Shown here one piece after another: positions 28,291-36,791 of a DNA stretch of 64,000 nt. A program made the translations under genes and the position numbers. The number at the start of each line of letters is the position of its first letter. Position 1 is the stretch's first letter. This stretch comes from Alitta virens (Eukaryota; Annelida; Polychaeta; Phyllodocida; Nereididae). The stretch lies in contig OW028584.1 in assembly GCA_932294295.1 (NCBI GenBank), forward strand, positions 10,300,407 through 10,364,406, in the 5' to 3' direction. The notes below the pieces were generated by a model, which saw nothing but the letters and a program-made list of their open reading frames with translations, had not been told where the DNA came from and made no database searches.

Positions 28291-31200
28291 GGGTAACAAA
28301 GGCGAGACTGTTGTTTCAGACAAGTGCCACTCACTCAACCCCACAGCCAAGTCCAGTCGACTGGACCTTCATGGATCCAGACGCGGCACCCGGATGTGTC
28401 TGAGAAGTGTCACCTGCTTCAAGTAACTTCTGACAAGCTTGTACAAGCCTGTAACTCTAGCCCGATCCAGTTCTGTGATATATTGTTCTAATATAGAGTG
28501 CAAGTCAATACGGATGCAAGGTCAACCTATGCAGGATCCTCTGGGACCCCTTGGGGTCTAAGGTGTGCGCCAGTCATTTGTAGCCAAGAACAACCCGGGC
28601 GTGCTCCACCAAAATCAGCAGTTGCTGGTCTGGTTCCCCAACGATGGCGCCCGCTATGTCTACTTCATCGTGCGTCTGGAATTCACAGCCACCCTGAATG
28701 ACCTCAGCGACGTCTTTCACTGCTACCAAAACATCGACACCACGGCCCAGCGAAATGTCACCTGAATCCGGGTAACAAAGGCGAGACTGTTGTTTCAGAC
28801 AAGTGACACTCACTCAACCCCACAGCCAAGTCCAGTCGACTGGACCTTTATGGATCCAGACGCGGCACCCGGATGTGTCTGAGAAGTGTCACCTGCCTAA
28901 ATAATTTGTGACAAGCTTGTACAAGCCTGTAACTCTAGCCCGATGCAGCTCTGGCACAACCAGGTCAATTTGGCCACCTGGTGCAACGGGCTGCGGCGTG
29001 TCAGCGCAAGATCACCTGTCCGCACCAGACCAACTGCTGCTGCGGTAAATGTACCTCTTCCACGTGTACAACCAGACAAGGCGGATTCTGGACAAGAGGC
29101 AGGCTCCAATAGTGATATATAGCAAAGCTAATAATGACTGCAAGTCAATACGGATGCAAGGTCAACCTATTCAGGCTCCTCCGGGACCCCCTTGGGGTCT
29201 AAGGTGTGCGCCAGTCATTTGTAGCCAAGAACGACCCGGGCGCGCTCGACCAAAATCAGCAGTTGCTAATCTGGTTCCCCAATGATGGCGCCCACTACAT
29301 CATCGTGCGTCTGGAATTCACAGCCACCCTGAATGACGACAGCGACGTCTTTCACTGCTACCAAGACATCGACACCACGGCCAAGCGAAATATCACCTGA
29401 ATCTGGGTAACAAAGGCGAGACGGTTGTTTCAGACAACCCCACAGCCAAGTCCAGTCGACTGGACCTTCATGGATCCAGACGCGGCACCCGGATGTGTCT
29501 GAGAAGTGTCACCTGCCTCAAGTAACTTCTGACAAGCTTGTACAAGCCTGTAACTGTAGCCCGATCCGGTTCTGTGATATATAGTTCTAATATAGAGTGC
29601 AAGTCAATACGGATGCAAGGTCAACCTATACAGGATCCTCTGGGACCCCCTTGGGGTCTAAGGTGTGCGCCAGTCATTTGTAGCCAAGAACAACCCGGGC
29701 GTGCTCCACCAAGATCAGCAGTAACTGGTCTGGTTCCCCAATGATGGCACCCACTACGTCATCGTGCGTCTGGAATTCACAGCCACCCTGAATCACGACA
29801 GCGACGTCTTTCACTGCTACCAAGACATCGACACCACGGCCAAGCGAAATATCACCTGAAACTGGGTAACAAAGGCGAGACGGTTGTTTCAGACAATGTG
29901 TCTGAGAAGTGTCACCTGCCTCAAGTAACTTCTGACAAGCTTGTACAAGCCTGTAACTCTAGCCCGATCCAGTTCTGTGATATATAGTTCTAATATAGAG
30001 TGCAAGTCAATACGGATGCAAGGTCAACCTATACAGGATCCTCTGGGACCCCCTTGGGGTCTAAGGTGTGCGCCAGTCATTTGTAGCCAAGAACAACCCG
30101 GGCGTGCTCCACCAAAATCAGCAGTTGCTGGTCTGGTTCCCCAATGATGGCGCCCACTACGTCATCGTGCATCTGGAATTCACAGCCACCCTGAATGACG
30201 ACAGCGACGTCTTTCACTGCTACCAAGACATCGACACCACGGCCAAGCGAATTATCACCTCAATCTGGGTAACAAAGGCGAGACGGTTGTTTCAGACAAC
30301 CCCACAGCCAAGTCCAGTCGACTGGACCTTCATGGATCCAGACGCGGCACCCGGATGTGTCTGAGAAGTGTCACCTGCCTCAAGTAACTTCTGACAAGCT
30401 TGTACAAGCCTGGAACTGTAGCCCGATCCAGTTCTGTGATATATAGTTCTAATATAGAGTGCAAGTCAATACGGATGCAAGGTCAACCTATACAGGATCC
30501 TCTGGGACCCCTTGGGGTCTAAGGTGTGCGCCAGTCATTTGTAGCCAAGAACAACCCGGGCGTGCTCCACCAAAATCAGCAGTTGCTGGAATGGTTCCCC
30601 AATGATGGCGCCCGCTACGTCTACGTCATCGTGCGTCTGGAATCCGCAGCCACCCTAAATGATGACAGCGACGTCTTTCACGGCTACCAAGACATCGACA
30701 CCACGGCCAAGTGAAATATCACCTAAATCCGGGTAACAAAGGCGAGACTGTTGTTTCAGACAATGTGTCTGAGAAGTGTCACCTGCCTCAAGTATCTTCT
30801 GACAAGCTTGTACAAGCCTGTAACTCTAGCCCGATCCAGTTCTGTGATATATAGTTCTAATATAGAGTGCAAGTCAATACGGATGCAAGGTCAACCTATG
30901 CAGGATCCTCTGGGACCCCTTGGGGTCTAAGGTGTGTGCCAGTCATTTGTAGCCAAGAACAAACCGGGCGTGCTCGACCAAAATCAGCAGTTGCTGGTCT
31001 GGTTCCCCAATGATGGCGCCCACTACGTCTACGTCATCGTGCGTCTGGAATTGACAGCCACCCTAAATGACGACAGCTACGTCTTTCACTGCTACCAAGA
31101 CATCGACACCACGGCCAAGCGAAATATCACCTGAATCTGGGTAACAAAGGCGAGACGGTTGTTTCAGACAATGTGTCTGAGAAGTGTCACCTGCCTCAAG

Positions 31201-32044
31201 TAACTTCTGACAAGCTTGTACAAGCCTGTAACTCTAGCCCGATCCAGTTCTGTGATATATAGTTCTAATATAGAGTGCAAGTCAATACTGATGCAAGGTC
31301 AACCTATACAGGATCCTCTGGGACCCCCTTGGGGTCTAAGGTGTGTGCCAGTCATTTGTAGCCAAGAACAACCCGGGCGTGCTCCACCAAAATCAGCAGT
31401 TGCTGGTCTGGTTCCCCAATGATGGCGCCCACTACGTCATCGTGCGTCTGGAATTCACAGCCACCCTGAATGACGACAGCGACGTCTTTCACTGATACCA
31501 AGACATCGACACCACAGCCAAGCGAAATATCACCTGAATCTGGGTAACAAAGGCGAGACGGTTGTTTCAGACAACCCCACAGCCAAGTCCAGTCGACTGG
31601 ACCTTCATGGATCCAGACGCAGCACCCGGATGTGTCTGAGAAGTGTCACCTGCCTAAAGTAATTTGTGACAAGCTTGTACAAGCCTGTAACTCTAGCCCG
31701 ATGCAGCTCTGGCACAACCAGGTCAATTTGGCCACCTGGTGCAACGGCCTGCGGCGTGTCAGCGCAAGATCACCTGTCCGCACCAGACCAACTGCTGCTG
31801 CGGTAGCTATACCTCTTCCACGCGTACAACCAGACAAGGCGGATTCTGGACGAGAGGCAGGCTCCAATAGTGATATATAGCAAAGCTAATAATGACTGCA
31901 AGTCAATACGGATGCAAGGTCAACCTATTCAGGCTCCTCTGGGACCCCTTGGGGGTCTAAGGTGTGCGCCAGTCATTTGTAGCCAAGAACAACCTGGGCG
32001 CGCTCAACCAAAATCAGCAGTTGCTAATCTGGTTCCCCAATGAT

Positions 32045-32050
32045 GGCGCC
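32045..32050. other. Left 6-bp target site duplication (GGCGCC)
   Basis: GGCGCC directly precedes the element's first base. The same hexamer directly follows its last base (54083-54088), while an unoccupied satellite unit has it only once at this point. A 6-bp duplication is the Polinton/Maverick hallmark. Confidence 0.95.
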
Positions 32051-32176
32051 AGTAGTATAGGCTTCACCATGCAGACTAACGCTTACAGCAGGTGGCGCTA
32101 CTGTTGTACTGTGAGGTGCTGCCACCACACACCAGTCAGCAATGTGTGGTGCTGCCACCATACTATGTATATATGT
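32051..32176 (+). repeat. Left terminal inverted repeat
   Basis: Starts AGTAGTATAGGCTTCA and pairs with the reverse complement of the right end over about 126 bp, with roughly ten mismatches. Beyond that only scattered similarity remains. It contains two copies of GGTGCTGCCACCA (32115-32127 and 32148-32160), each with a short TGGTG/CACCA dyad. Confidence 0.93.
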
Positions 32177-32464
32177 ACTATATAAGGATCTGTGAATCAT
32201 GTATACACATAGGTGTAATTAATTACACTAATTAATCATATAGATAATATATTTTAAATAAGGCACAGTGTTGTAATAAACAAGGATACATGCATAGCTG
32301 TCTTAGAACAGTGAATTTTTGAAAGAACCAATGAGTGTTGGATATGAATATAGCTTGTTGTACAAAGGACCAATGAAAACGGAGGTGTTGTTTATGTTAC
32401 AAGTGTATTACCATTCTGTCTTGAAAGGGCTCAGTACTACAACAGACACTCTACAGACAACACA
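32177..32464 (+). promoter_or_regulatory. Left subterminal region, putative promoter of first gene
   Basis: AT-rich stretch with no convincing gene. It holds a TATATAAGG motif at about 32180-32188 and two CCAAT boxes at 32328-32332 and 32370-32374. The paired CCAAT arrangement recurs upstream of the next gene (33127-33160), which supports a promoter role. Transcription start is not determined. Confidence 0.4.
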
Positions 32465-33043
32465 ATGGGTACAGTTTTCAGATGGCTACTTGTTGGAAGT
32501 AAGGAGTGCAAAGAAGAAGTTCACCATTTTATTCTCCATGAAAGTTCAGATAAATTTACATCGTTAGATCAGTGTAAAGCCAATTTTAAGGAATTTGAGG
32601 ATTGTGACCAGCGTTTCAATGAAACACTATACAGCGTGAGATTCCTATGTCGAGAACCAGTCATCAAAGATGTCATGAGTTTTGCTTTCAATACTATCGC
32701 AAGTACACAGTCAGATGATCCTATGTCATCATCTTCCGAAGAAGATGAAGATTCTACCAAGGATCACCCTAAGAGAGACAGAAAGGTTAAGGACCACCTT
32801 CACTACTATGATTATGAGGACTATGATCATAATGAAGATGGGGATGAACACGTCAAACAGGTTGTGTCTTGGGAAGCATACAGGAAGGCCAAGTGTACCG
32901 TTGATGGTCATTACACCCTTTTCAGACGGCATGATTACGTCTCAAGCGATATTGATGACTGCTTATATGATTTTTCGGATTATTTTTTCCACAAAATCCA
33001 TGATTATCACCCACAATGGCGGGTTCACATGTATGGATTATAA
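32465..33043 (+). CDS. Acidic orphan protein, 192 aa
   Basis: Single open frame starting at an ATG in good context (ACAATGG) and ending TAA. I do not recognise a family. The N-terminal ~80 residues look globular with scattered cysteines. The middle is strongly acidic (a Ser-Glu-Asp cluster around residues 88-97, then a DYEDYDHNEDGDEH stretch). The C-terminal part is rich in His, Tyr and Asp and could be a folded domain. There is no signal peptide or membrane segment. It is the leftmost gene of the rightward block and is preceded by CCAAT boxes. An ATTAAA poly(A)-like hexamer lies at 33107-33112. Left-end position and acidity suggest an early regulatory or host-interaction protein, but that is only inference from position. 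Confidence 0.65.
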   Translation: MGTVFRWLLVGSKECKEEVHHFILHESSDKFTSLDQCKANFKEFEDCDQRFNETLYSVRFLCREPVIKDVMSFAFNTIASTQSDDPMSSSSEEDEDSTKDHPKRDRKVKDHLHYYDYEDYDHNEDGDEHVKQVVSWEAYRKAKCTVDGHYTLFRRHDYVSSDIDDCLYDFSDYFFHKIHDYHPQWRVHMYGL

Positions 33044-33126
33044 ACTAACCGTTAAATTCTTTAAGAATTTCCCACCTTAATTTTTCAAACCAGTTAGGAC
33101 TTGTTAATTAAATATATTCAAAGGGA

Positions 33127-33201
33127 CCAATGGTGATGTGTTTACACAATGTTAACCAATCATAGCAAGAGTGCAAATGTTACAACAGCACATCTTATAT
33201 A
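33127..33201 (+). promoter_or_regulatory. CCAAT/TATA promoter of the first PC4-like gene
   Basis: CCAAT boxes at 33127-33131 and 33156-33160 are followed by TTATATA at 33195-33201, about 68 bp before the ATG at 33269. Spacing fits a standard RNA polymerase II promoter. Confidence 0.55.
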
Positions 33202-33268
33202 CGGCGATGCTAAGAGTTAACACACATAGACACTAGGAAAACATTGCACGCTGCACATCGTTTCAACC

Positions 33269-34111
33269 ATGGATATTCTAGCAAAGTATGCAGCTGTGAT
33301 TAGTACCACAATAGATGGTATGGTTGTAGCACGACACTTGAAAAATGAAAAACTTCTCAACATGACAGCTTATCTAACACTGTTATATATGGAAAAACCA
33401 GATGACCAAGCGTTTGAGTTAGTGGAAATGCTGATACAACAGAACAACACCAGAGGAATTGCACGTCTTTTTCACATCATACAGAAGGACTACAAGGATC
33501 TGGCTAGTACAATCCCCGAACTGTCATATGGTGAAAGGTTTTCAGTAAACCTTGGTGGTGATGTCTTTCTGAAAGTGCTTGTTAATGATGGGGAGGTAAC
33601 AATTAACATCAGAGATATGCAGGTATGTGTATATTCCTAATTAACAAATTTGAGTAATTTCACATATAGAGCTACTATTATATATTTCATATAATGTATT
33701 TTTCACTGTTCACAGCAGGATGATGTCCAAGATCAGTGCGACAGCTATACTATACCTTTACAGAGGTACAACATGCTTGTACAGGCGGCTGATATCATAA
33801 AAAACAATGTTGGAACAGACTACTATTTTCACCTTGGAGCCAACTGTTTTATTGAAACCTTGTCACCATCAGAAAATATACATTTCGCCAAGTATGAAGA
33901 AATTTATGAAGATGTGCATGCTTTATCAGTTGATGAAGGGATTGCTCTTAACAAGTCACAGTTTAATGTCATTGTTGAAAAAATGTGTGAAATAGAGGCT
34001 GTGATTCCTGAACTCAGTGCTATTGTACCATGTTATTTAAGAGAGGACCACCAAAATCAGCTTGGTGCCATGATGTGTCCAGAATGTAACCCTTCCAAAA
34101 CATTTCTATAA
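33269..34111 (+). CDS. Spliced protein: helical N-domain plus two PC4-like domains
   Basis: Exon 1 33269-33622 and exon 2 33716-34111 join in phase 0 (249 aa) across a 93-bp GT-AG intron. Residues ~1-85 are helical and follow a CARD/death-fold hydrophobic pattern (weak). From ~residue 88, GERFSVNLGGDVFLKVL and VTINIRDMQ resemble the strand part of a PC4 (SUB1-type) domain, completed across the splice by IPLQRYNMLVQAADII. A second PC4-like unit follows: DYYFHLGANCFIETL, then DEGIALNKSQFNVIVEKM. PC4 domains bind single-stranded DNA and act as transcription cofactors. A candidate role is single-strand binding during protein-primed replication, or late transcription. A CPEC motif sits near the C-terminus. 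The domain call rests on pattern reading only. The gene at 40763 has the same two-domain plan. Confidence 0.72.
33623..33715 (+). other. Intron with tandem NAGNAG acceptor
   Basis: Donor CAG|GTATGT, acceptor TTCACAG|CAG|GAT. The two AGs, at 33714-33715 and 33717-33718, are 3 bp apart and both keep the frame, giving proteins that differ by one Gln. Confidence 0.75.
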
Positions 34112-34188
34112 TGTCCAAAACCCATGTGTAGCAACTTAAGCTATGTTGTTTATTTTTGGAGAGAAAACACGGTTTTTTTTACACTTTT

Positions 34189-34194
34189 AATAAA
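34189..34194 (+). terminator. Poly(A) signal AATAAA
   Basis: AATAAA 78 bp after the stop of the PC4-like gene, followed by a T/GT-rich stretch at 34213-34240. The only clear 3' end signal before the next TATA box. Confidence 0.7.
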
Positions 34195-34321
34195 CCATTC
34201 ATAACAAAACATTTCGTGTAGAGTTTTTATTTTTGACTTGTTTCACATTAAATTTAACACAAGAAGGAGCCACCAGTCGAAATAGCAAGAAGCACAGTTA
34301 CACATGCTTAGACATACATGT

Positions 34322-34350
34322 CACGTGATGTATGTAAAAAACCTTATAAG
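34322..34350 (+). promoter_or_regulatory. E-box and TATA box before the small membrane protein
   Basis: CACGTG at 34322-34327 and TTATAAG at 34344-34350. The TATA box lies 43 bp before the ATG at 34393 and downstream of the ATG at 34318, which favours 34393 as the used start. Confidence 0.5.
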
Positions 34351-34392
34351 TGTAACCTTACTGACACATCTTTCATCATTTTCAAGACAACA

Positions 34393-34689
34393 ATGGACGA
34401 GCATACAACCAACCGGTTGAACTCGCATACATCTGTAGTGTCAGCTGACAAGTGGGTCGTTTTGGGGAAACATATACCAAAAAACGAGATTGTCTTTTTA
34501 TGTCAGATGATTGTCATATACACCATTGTTATCAGTGCGATCATAAACATCTCCTTGGGCAACAGTAAAGAGACGTGGTTATTTTTGTTGTCGACAAGCC
34601 TGGGGGCAGTGCTCCCGAGCCCCAAGTTGAAATCTGCAGCAAAAAACGTTGTCACAAGGTACCAATCACCTGAAAATCCAGGTGTTTGA
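34393..34689 (+). CDS. Small two-helix membrane protein, 98 aa
   Basis: Start chosen at the ATG in strong context (ACAATGG) just after a TATA box. An upstream in-frame ATG at 34318 would add 25 residues but precedes the likely cap site. The protein has a polar N-terminus, then a conserved-looking lead-in (IPKNEIVFLCQ) into a strong transmembrane helix at ~36-58. A second hydrophobic stretch (WLFLLSTSLGAVLP, ~67-80) ends in a PSPKLK motif, followed by a basic tail. From memory, small proteins with this two-helix plan ending in a P-P-K-L-K-like motif are common beside integrase in Polinton and adintovirus genomes. Function is unknown; a virion or host membrane role is plausible. The stop is only 10 bp before the integrase ATG. 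Confidence 0.72.
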   Translation: MDEHTTNRLNSHTSVVSADKWVVLGKHIPKNEIVFLCQMIVIYTIVISAIINISLGNSKETWLFLLSTSLGAVLPSPKLKSAAKNVVTRYQSPENPGV

Positions 34690-34699
34690 AGAATACAGA

Positions 34700-35749
34700 A
34701 TGGGTGAACGCCCAGCCGTTGACAAGTACTTGTTTGACATTTACTACAAACCCGGTAGCCCTGCCAGTTTCTATGGAGTAGCAAAACTCTGGCAATACAT
34801 CAAAGACAAAAGAGATAAACCCCCGGAAATTGACTACAACACTGTGAAAGAGTGGCTGGATCACCAGACAACTCATGCCATTCATTCTACACCACCCAGC
34901 AAGTTTCCTACAGAGGCAATAGTTGTTGATTACATGGAGATGCAGTGGGATGCTGACTTGGTGCAAATGACTGACCTGGCAAAGTACAACAGAGGTTTCA
35001 AATATCTGCTTGTATGTATTGACCTGTTTTCAAGATTTTTGTGGTTAAGACCGCTCAAGACAAAAACATCAGTAGAAACGGCAAATGCTTGCAAGGAAAT
35101 TTTCAGTGAAGGACGACACCCTGAAACGCTCAGGACAGACCAAGGGAAGGAGTTTTTAGGGGCACCTTTTCAAGAGTTGCTTCAAAGTTACGGCGTTGCA
35201 CATACTATAGCCTACGGTGTCCACAAAGCCTCATATGCCGAAAGAGTTAACCGCACAATTGAAAACCTTCTCTACAAATACTTTTATGAGAACCAGACAT
35301 TTAACTTTATCGATATAATAGATGATATAGCACGCTCATACAATAATACCACACATGGATCAATTCACATGCCACCAGCGACCGTTAACAGAGAGAATTC
35401 CAGGGCGCTCTATGAAAATGTGTATGTGCCTATCCTTAATAAAAGGGCCAAACAACAAGTCAATTTCTCATTTGAAATCGGTGATCTGGTCAGGTTAAGT
35501 CGTGCTCAAACGCCTTTCAAAAGAGGATACCTGGAGAGTTTCACTGAGGAAATTTTCAAAATTTGTAATAGGATACCGTCACATCCGCCACGTTACAAGG
35601 TGCAGGACCTATTGGGGGACATCATCAGAGGGTCATTCTACCTACAGGAGCTTCAGAAAGTTTCTTTAAAAGACGCAGAAGACATAGAGTATAAAATCAA
35701 CAAGGTTCTGTCAACAAAGACAGTGCGAGGCAAAAATTCAGTCCTGTGA
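34700..35749 (+). CDS. INT: Retrovirus/Ty3-type integrase, 349 aa
   Basis: Cuts and joins element ends into host DNA and creates the 6-bp target duplication. The catalytic core is clear: first Asp in WDADLVQM (D86), second in RTDQGKEF (D147), Glu in YAERVNRTIE (E181). All three are intact. The C-terminal domain is the Polinton type: FEIGDLVRLSR, KRGYLESFTEEIFKI, then PRYKVQDLLGD and FYLQELQKV. The N-terminal 80 residues lack an obvious HHCC zinc finger, though histidines occur at 55-62. Start taken at ATG 34700, since the longer frame would use TTG. Frame undamaged. It lies immediately upstream of the capsid genes, a frequent Polinton order. Confidence 0.95.
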   Translation: MGERPAVDKYLFDIYYKPGSPASFYGVAKLWQYIKDKRDKPPEIDYNTVKEWLDHQTTHAIHSTPPSKFPTEAIVVDYMEMQWDADLVQMTDLAKYNRGFKYLLVCIDLFSRFLWLRPLKTKTSVETANACKEIFSEGRHPETLRTDQGKEFLGAPFQELLQSYGVAHTIAYGVHKASYAERVNRTIENLLYKYFYENQTFNFIDIIDDIARSYNNTTHGSIHMPPATVNRENSRALYENVYVPILNKRAKQQVNFSFEIGDLVRLSRAQTPFKRGYLESFTEEIFKICNRIPSHPPRYKVQDLLGDIIRGSFYLQELQKVSLKDAEDIEYKINKVLSTKTVRGKNSVL

Positions 35750-35837
35750 ACTGGTACGGATATTCAGATAAATTCAACACATACATACCGACACTCAACA
35801 TAAAAAAATACACCGGAAAGGTGTGAAAAAAAAAACA

Positions 35838-36209
35838 ATGTATATCTACATTTCCAGCCAACAGAGTGATGACTTCTTTACAGACAACAGCGCAGAAGCC
35901 TTCAGAGTTAGGCTACCCAAACCACTTCATCTATCACCGATGTCAAGGTGGTATCTCGCCATTCTAGACATTGATCTACCTGTTCTTAAAGACGGCTATA
36001 GCACAGATTACATCACCATTAACAGTAGCACATGTGAACCCAGTATTGTTAACACTACTTTGCAACCCATCCTCAACAGAATATACGACTATGAACTTCA
36101 AGTAGTCACACCTGTGACCTTTGACACCCCGCGCTATGTTCCTCTGACAGTGGACATCCTCGACACAGTTGACATCTATTTAACTGACAGTCAGGGGGGC
36201 ACTCCGTAA
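35838..36209 (+). CDS. mCP: Penton-like minor capsid protein, 123 aa
   Basis: Start placed at the first ATG (35838), since the longer frame would need a GTG. The N-terminus, MYIYISSQQSDDFFTDNSAE followed by FRVRLPKPLHL and WYLAILDIDLP, matches the single-jelly-roll minor capsid (penton) protein that opens the capsid module of Polintons and adintoviruses. That protein forms the pentameric vertices of the predicted icosahedral particle. At 123 aa it is at the short end. Position between integrase and major capsid protein supports the call. The frame ends TAA-like at 36209 with no sign of truncation in the conserved N-terminal part. Confidence 0.75.
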   Translation: MYIYISSQQSDDFFTDNSAEAFRVRLPKPLHLSPMSRWYLAILDIDLPVLKDGYSTDYITINSSTCEPSIVNTTLQPILNRIYDYELQVVTPVTFDTPRYVPLTVDILDTVDIYLTDSQGGTP

Positions 36210-36274
36210 TTCGCACCTGGACAAGTGTCCTGCACGTTACATTTGCAACAAGAAGACATCTAAAACTTTTCGTC

Positions 36275-36733
36275 ATGGCTTACAATACGCAGTACTATTC
36301 TACCGAGGGGGGTGGTGACTACAAGGCTTTCCTGGAACACTTTAAGAAACAGGCAGAGGGTACTGACAGACCGCTGGTGTTCAACACTCGTGTTAACTGT
36401 ACAGTTTTCAAGAAAGCGAGGACAGGCAGGGGGCATCTCATACTTGTTAACACCCGCAAGGACAGTGGTACAACTAAAAATGGCGAAAGGGTTACTAAAT
36501 TAGAAATTGTTGACCCAAATGAGGCCGAGAGGAGGCGGGCGCTTTCCGAGGCGGTCAGGGATGAAGTCGAGGTCACTAAAGAAGCTGATCAAGAGACAAG
36601 TGTTCATTCAGCTCTGGGAGGTCGCAAGAGACGGACCAACACACAACGTGCAGACAGTTCGAGGAACAGTAAGAGTGCAACGGCTGTTACAAAGTCTAAG
36701 ATTAGGAGGGTCAAGGACGTTTTTGACGACTAG
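36275..36733 (+). CDS. Basic-tailed capsid-cluster protein, 152 aa
   Basis: Lies between the penton-like and major capsid genes and starts at ATG in context GTCATGG. The N-terminal half is neutral and probably folded (MAYNTQYYSTEGGGDYKAFL onward). Residues ~85-110 are charged and helical. The C-terminal ~40 residues are strongly basic (GGRKRRTN, KSKIRRVK) and end in an acidic VFDD. Basic small proteins in this position are proposed virion core or DNA-condensing proteins in adintoviruses. Sequence alone does not prove this, and I recognise no specific family. Confidence 0.65.
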   Translation: MAYNTQYYSTEGGGDYKAFLEHFKKQAEGTDRPLVFNTRVNCTVFKKARTGRGHLILVNTRKDSGTTKNGERVTKLEIVDPNEAERRRALSEAVRDEVEVTKEADQETSVHSALGGRKRRTNTQRADSSRNSKSATAVTKSKIRRVKDVFDD

Positions 36734-36791
36734 AAAACTGGTGCTCTTTCATAAAATATATTTTTTTTTTCCTTTTTAAAATTTTCTCAAC

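Larger units (their letters stand above)
1..32050 (+). repeat. Left arm of ~460-bp satellite array
   Basis: Head-to-tail tandem repeat, all units in one orientation. Landmarks recur every 458-464 bp in standard units, for example GTGTGCGCCAGTCATT at 343, 805, 1263, 1727, 2191, 3428 and 3886. Shorter units of about 409 bp lack the ACCCCACAGCC...CACCCGG block (for example 20851 to 21260), and longer units carry an extra ~160-bp block. Each unit contains CAAGCTTGTACAAG, GATATATAG, GACCCC-TT-GGGGTC, GGCGCC and CCAGTCGACTGG. About 68 units are present. Every unit holds short open frames of 60-106 codons in several frames. I treat these as properties of the repeat, not as genes. The last unit is cut at 32050 by the mobile element. 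Confidence 0.97.

Noticed and set aside
1..32044. CRISPR array
   Set aside because: Units are ~460 bp and homologous along their whole length, with no short repeat/unique spacer alternation, in eukaryotic DNA.
32331..32567. Open frame just before and overlapping the first gene
   Set aside because: Overlaps the better-supported ATG at 32465 in another frame and has a lysine-rich random-looking peptide.
32569..32932. Minus-strand frames inside the first gene
   Set aside because: Antisense shadows of the acidic orphan with no start context or signals.
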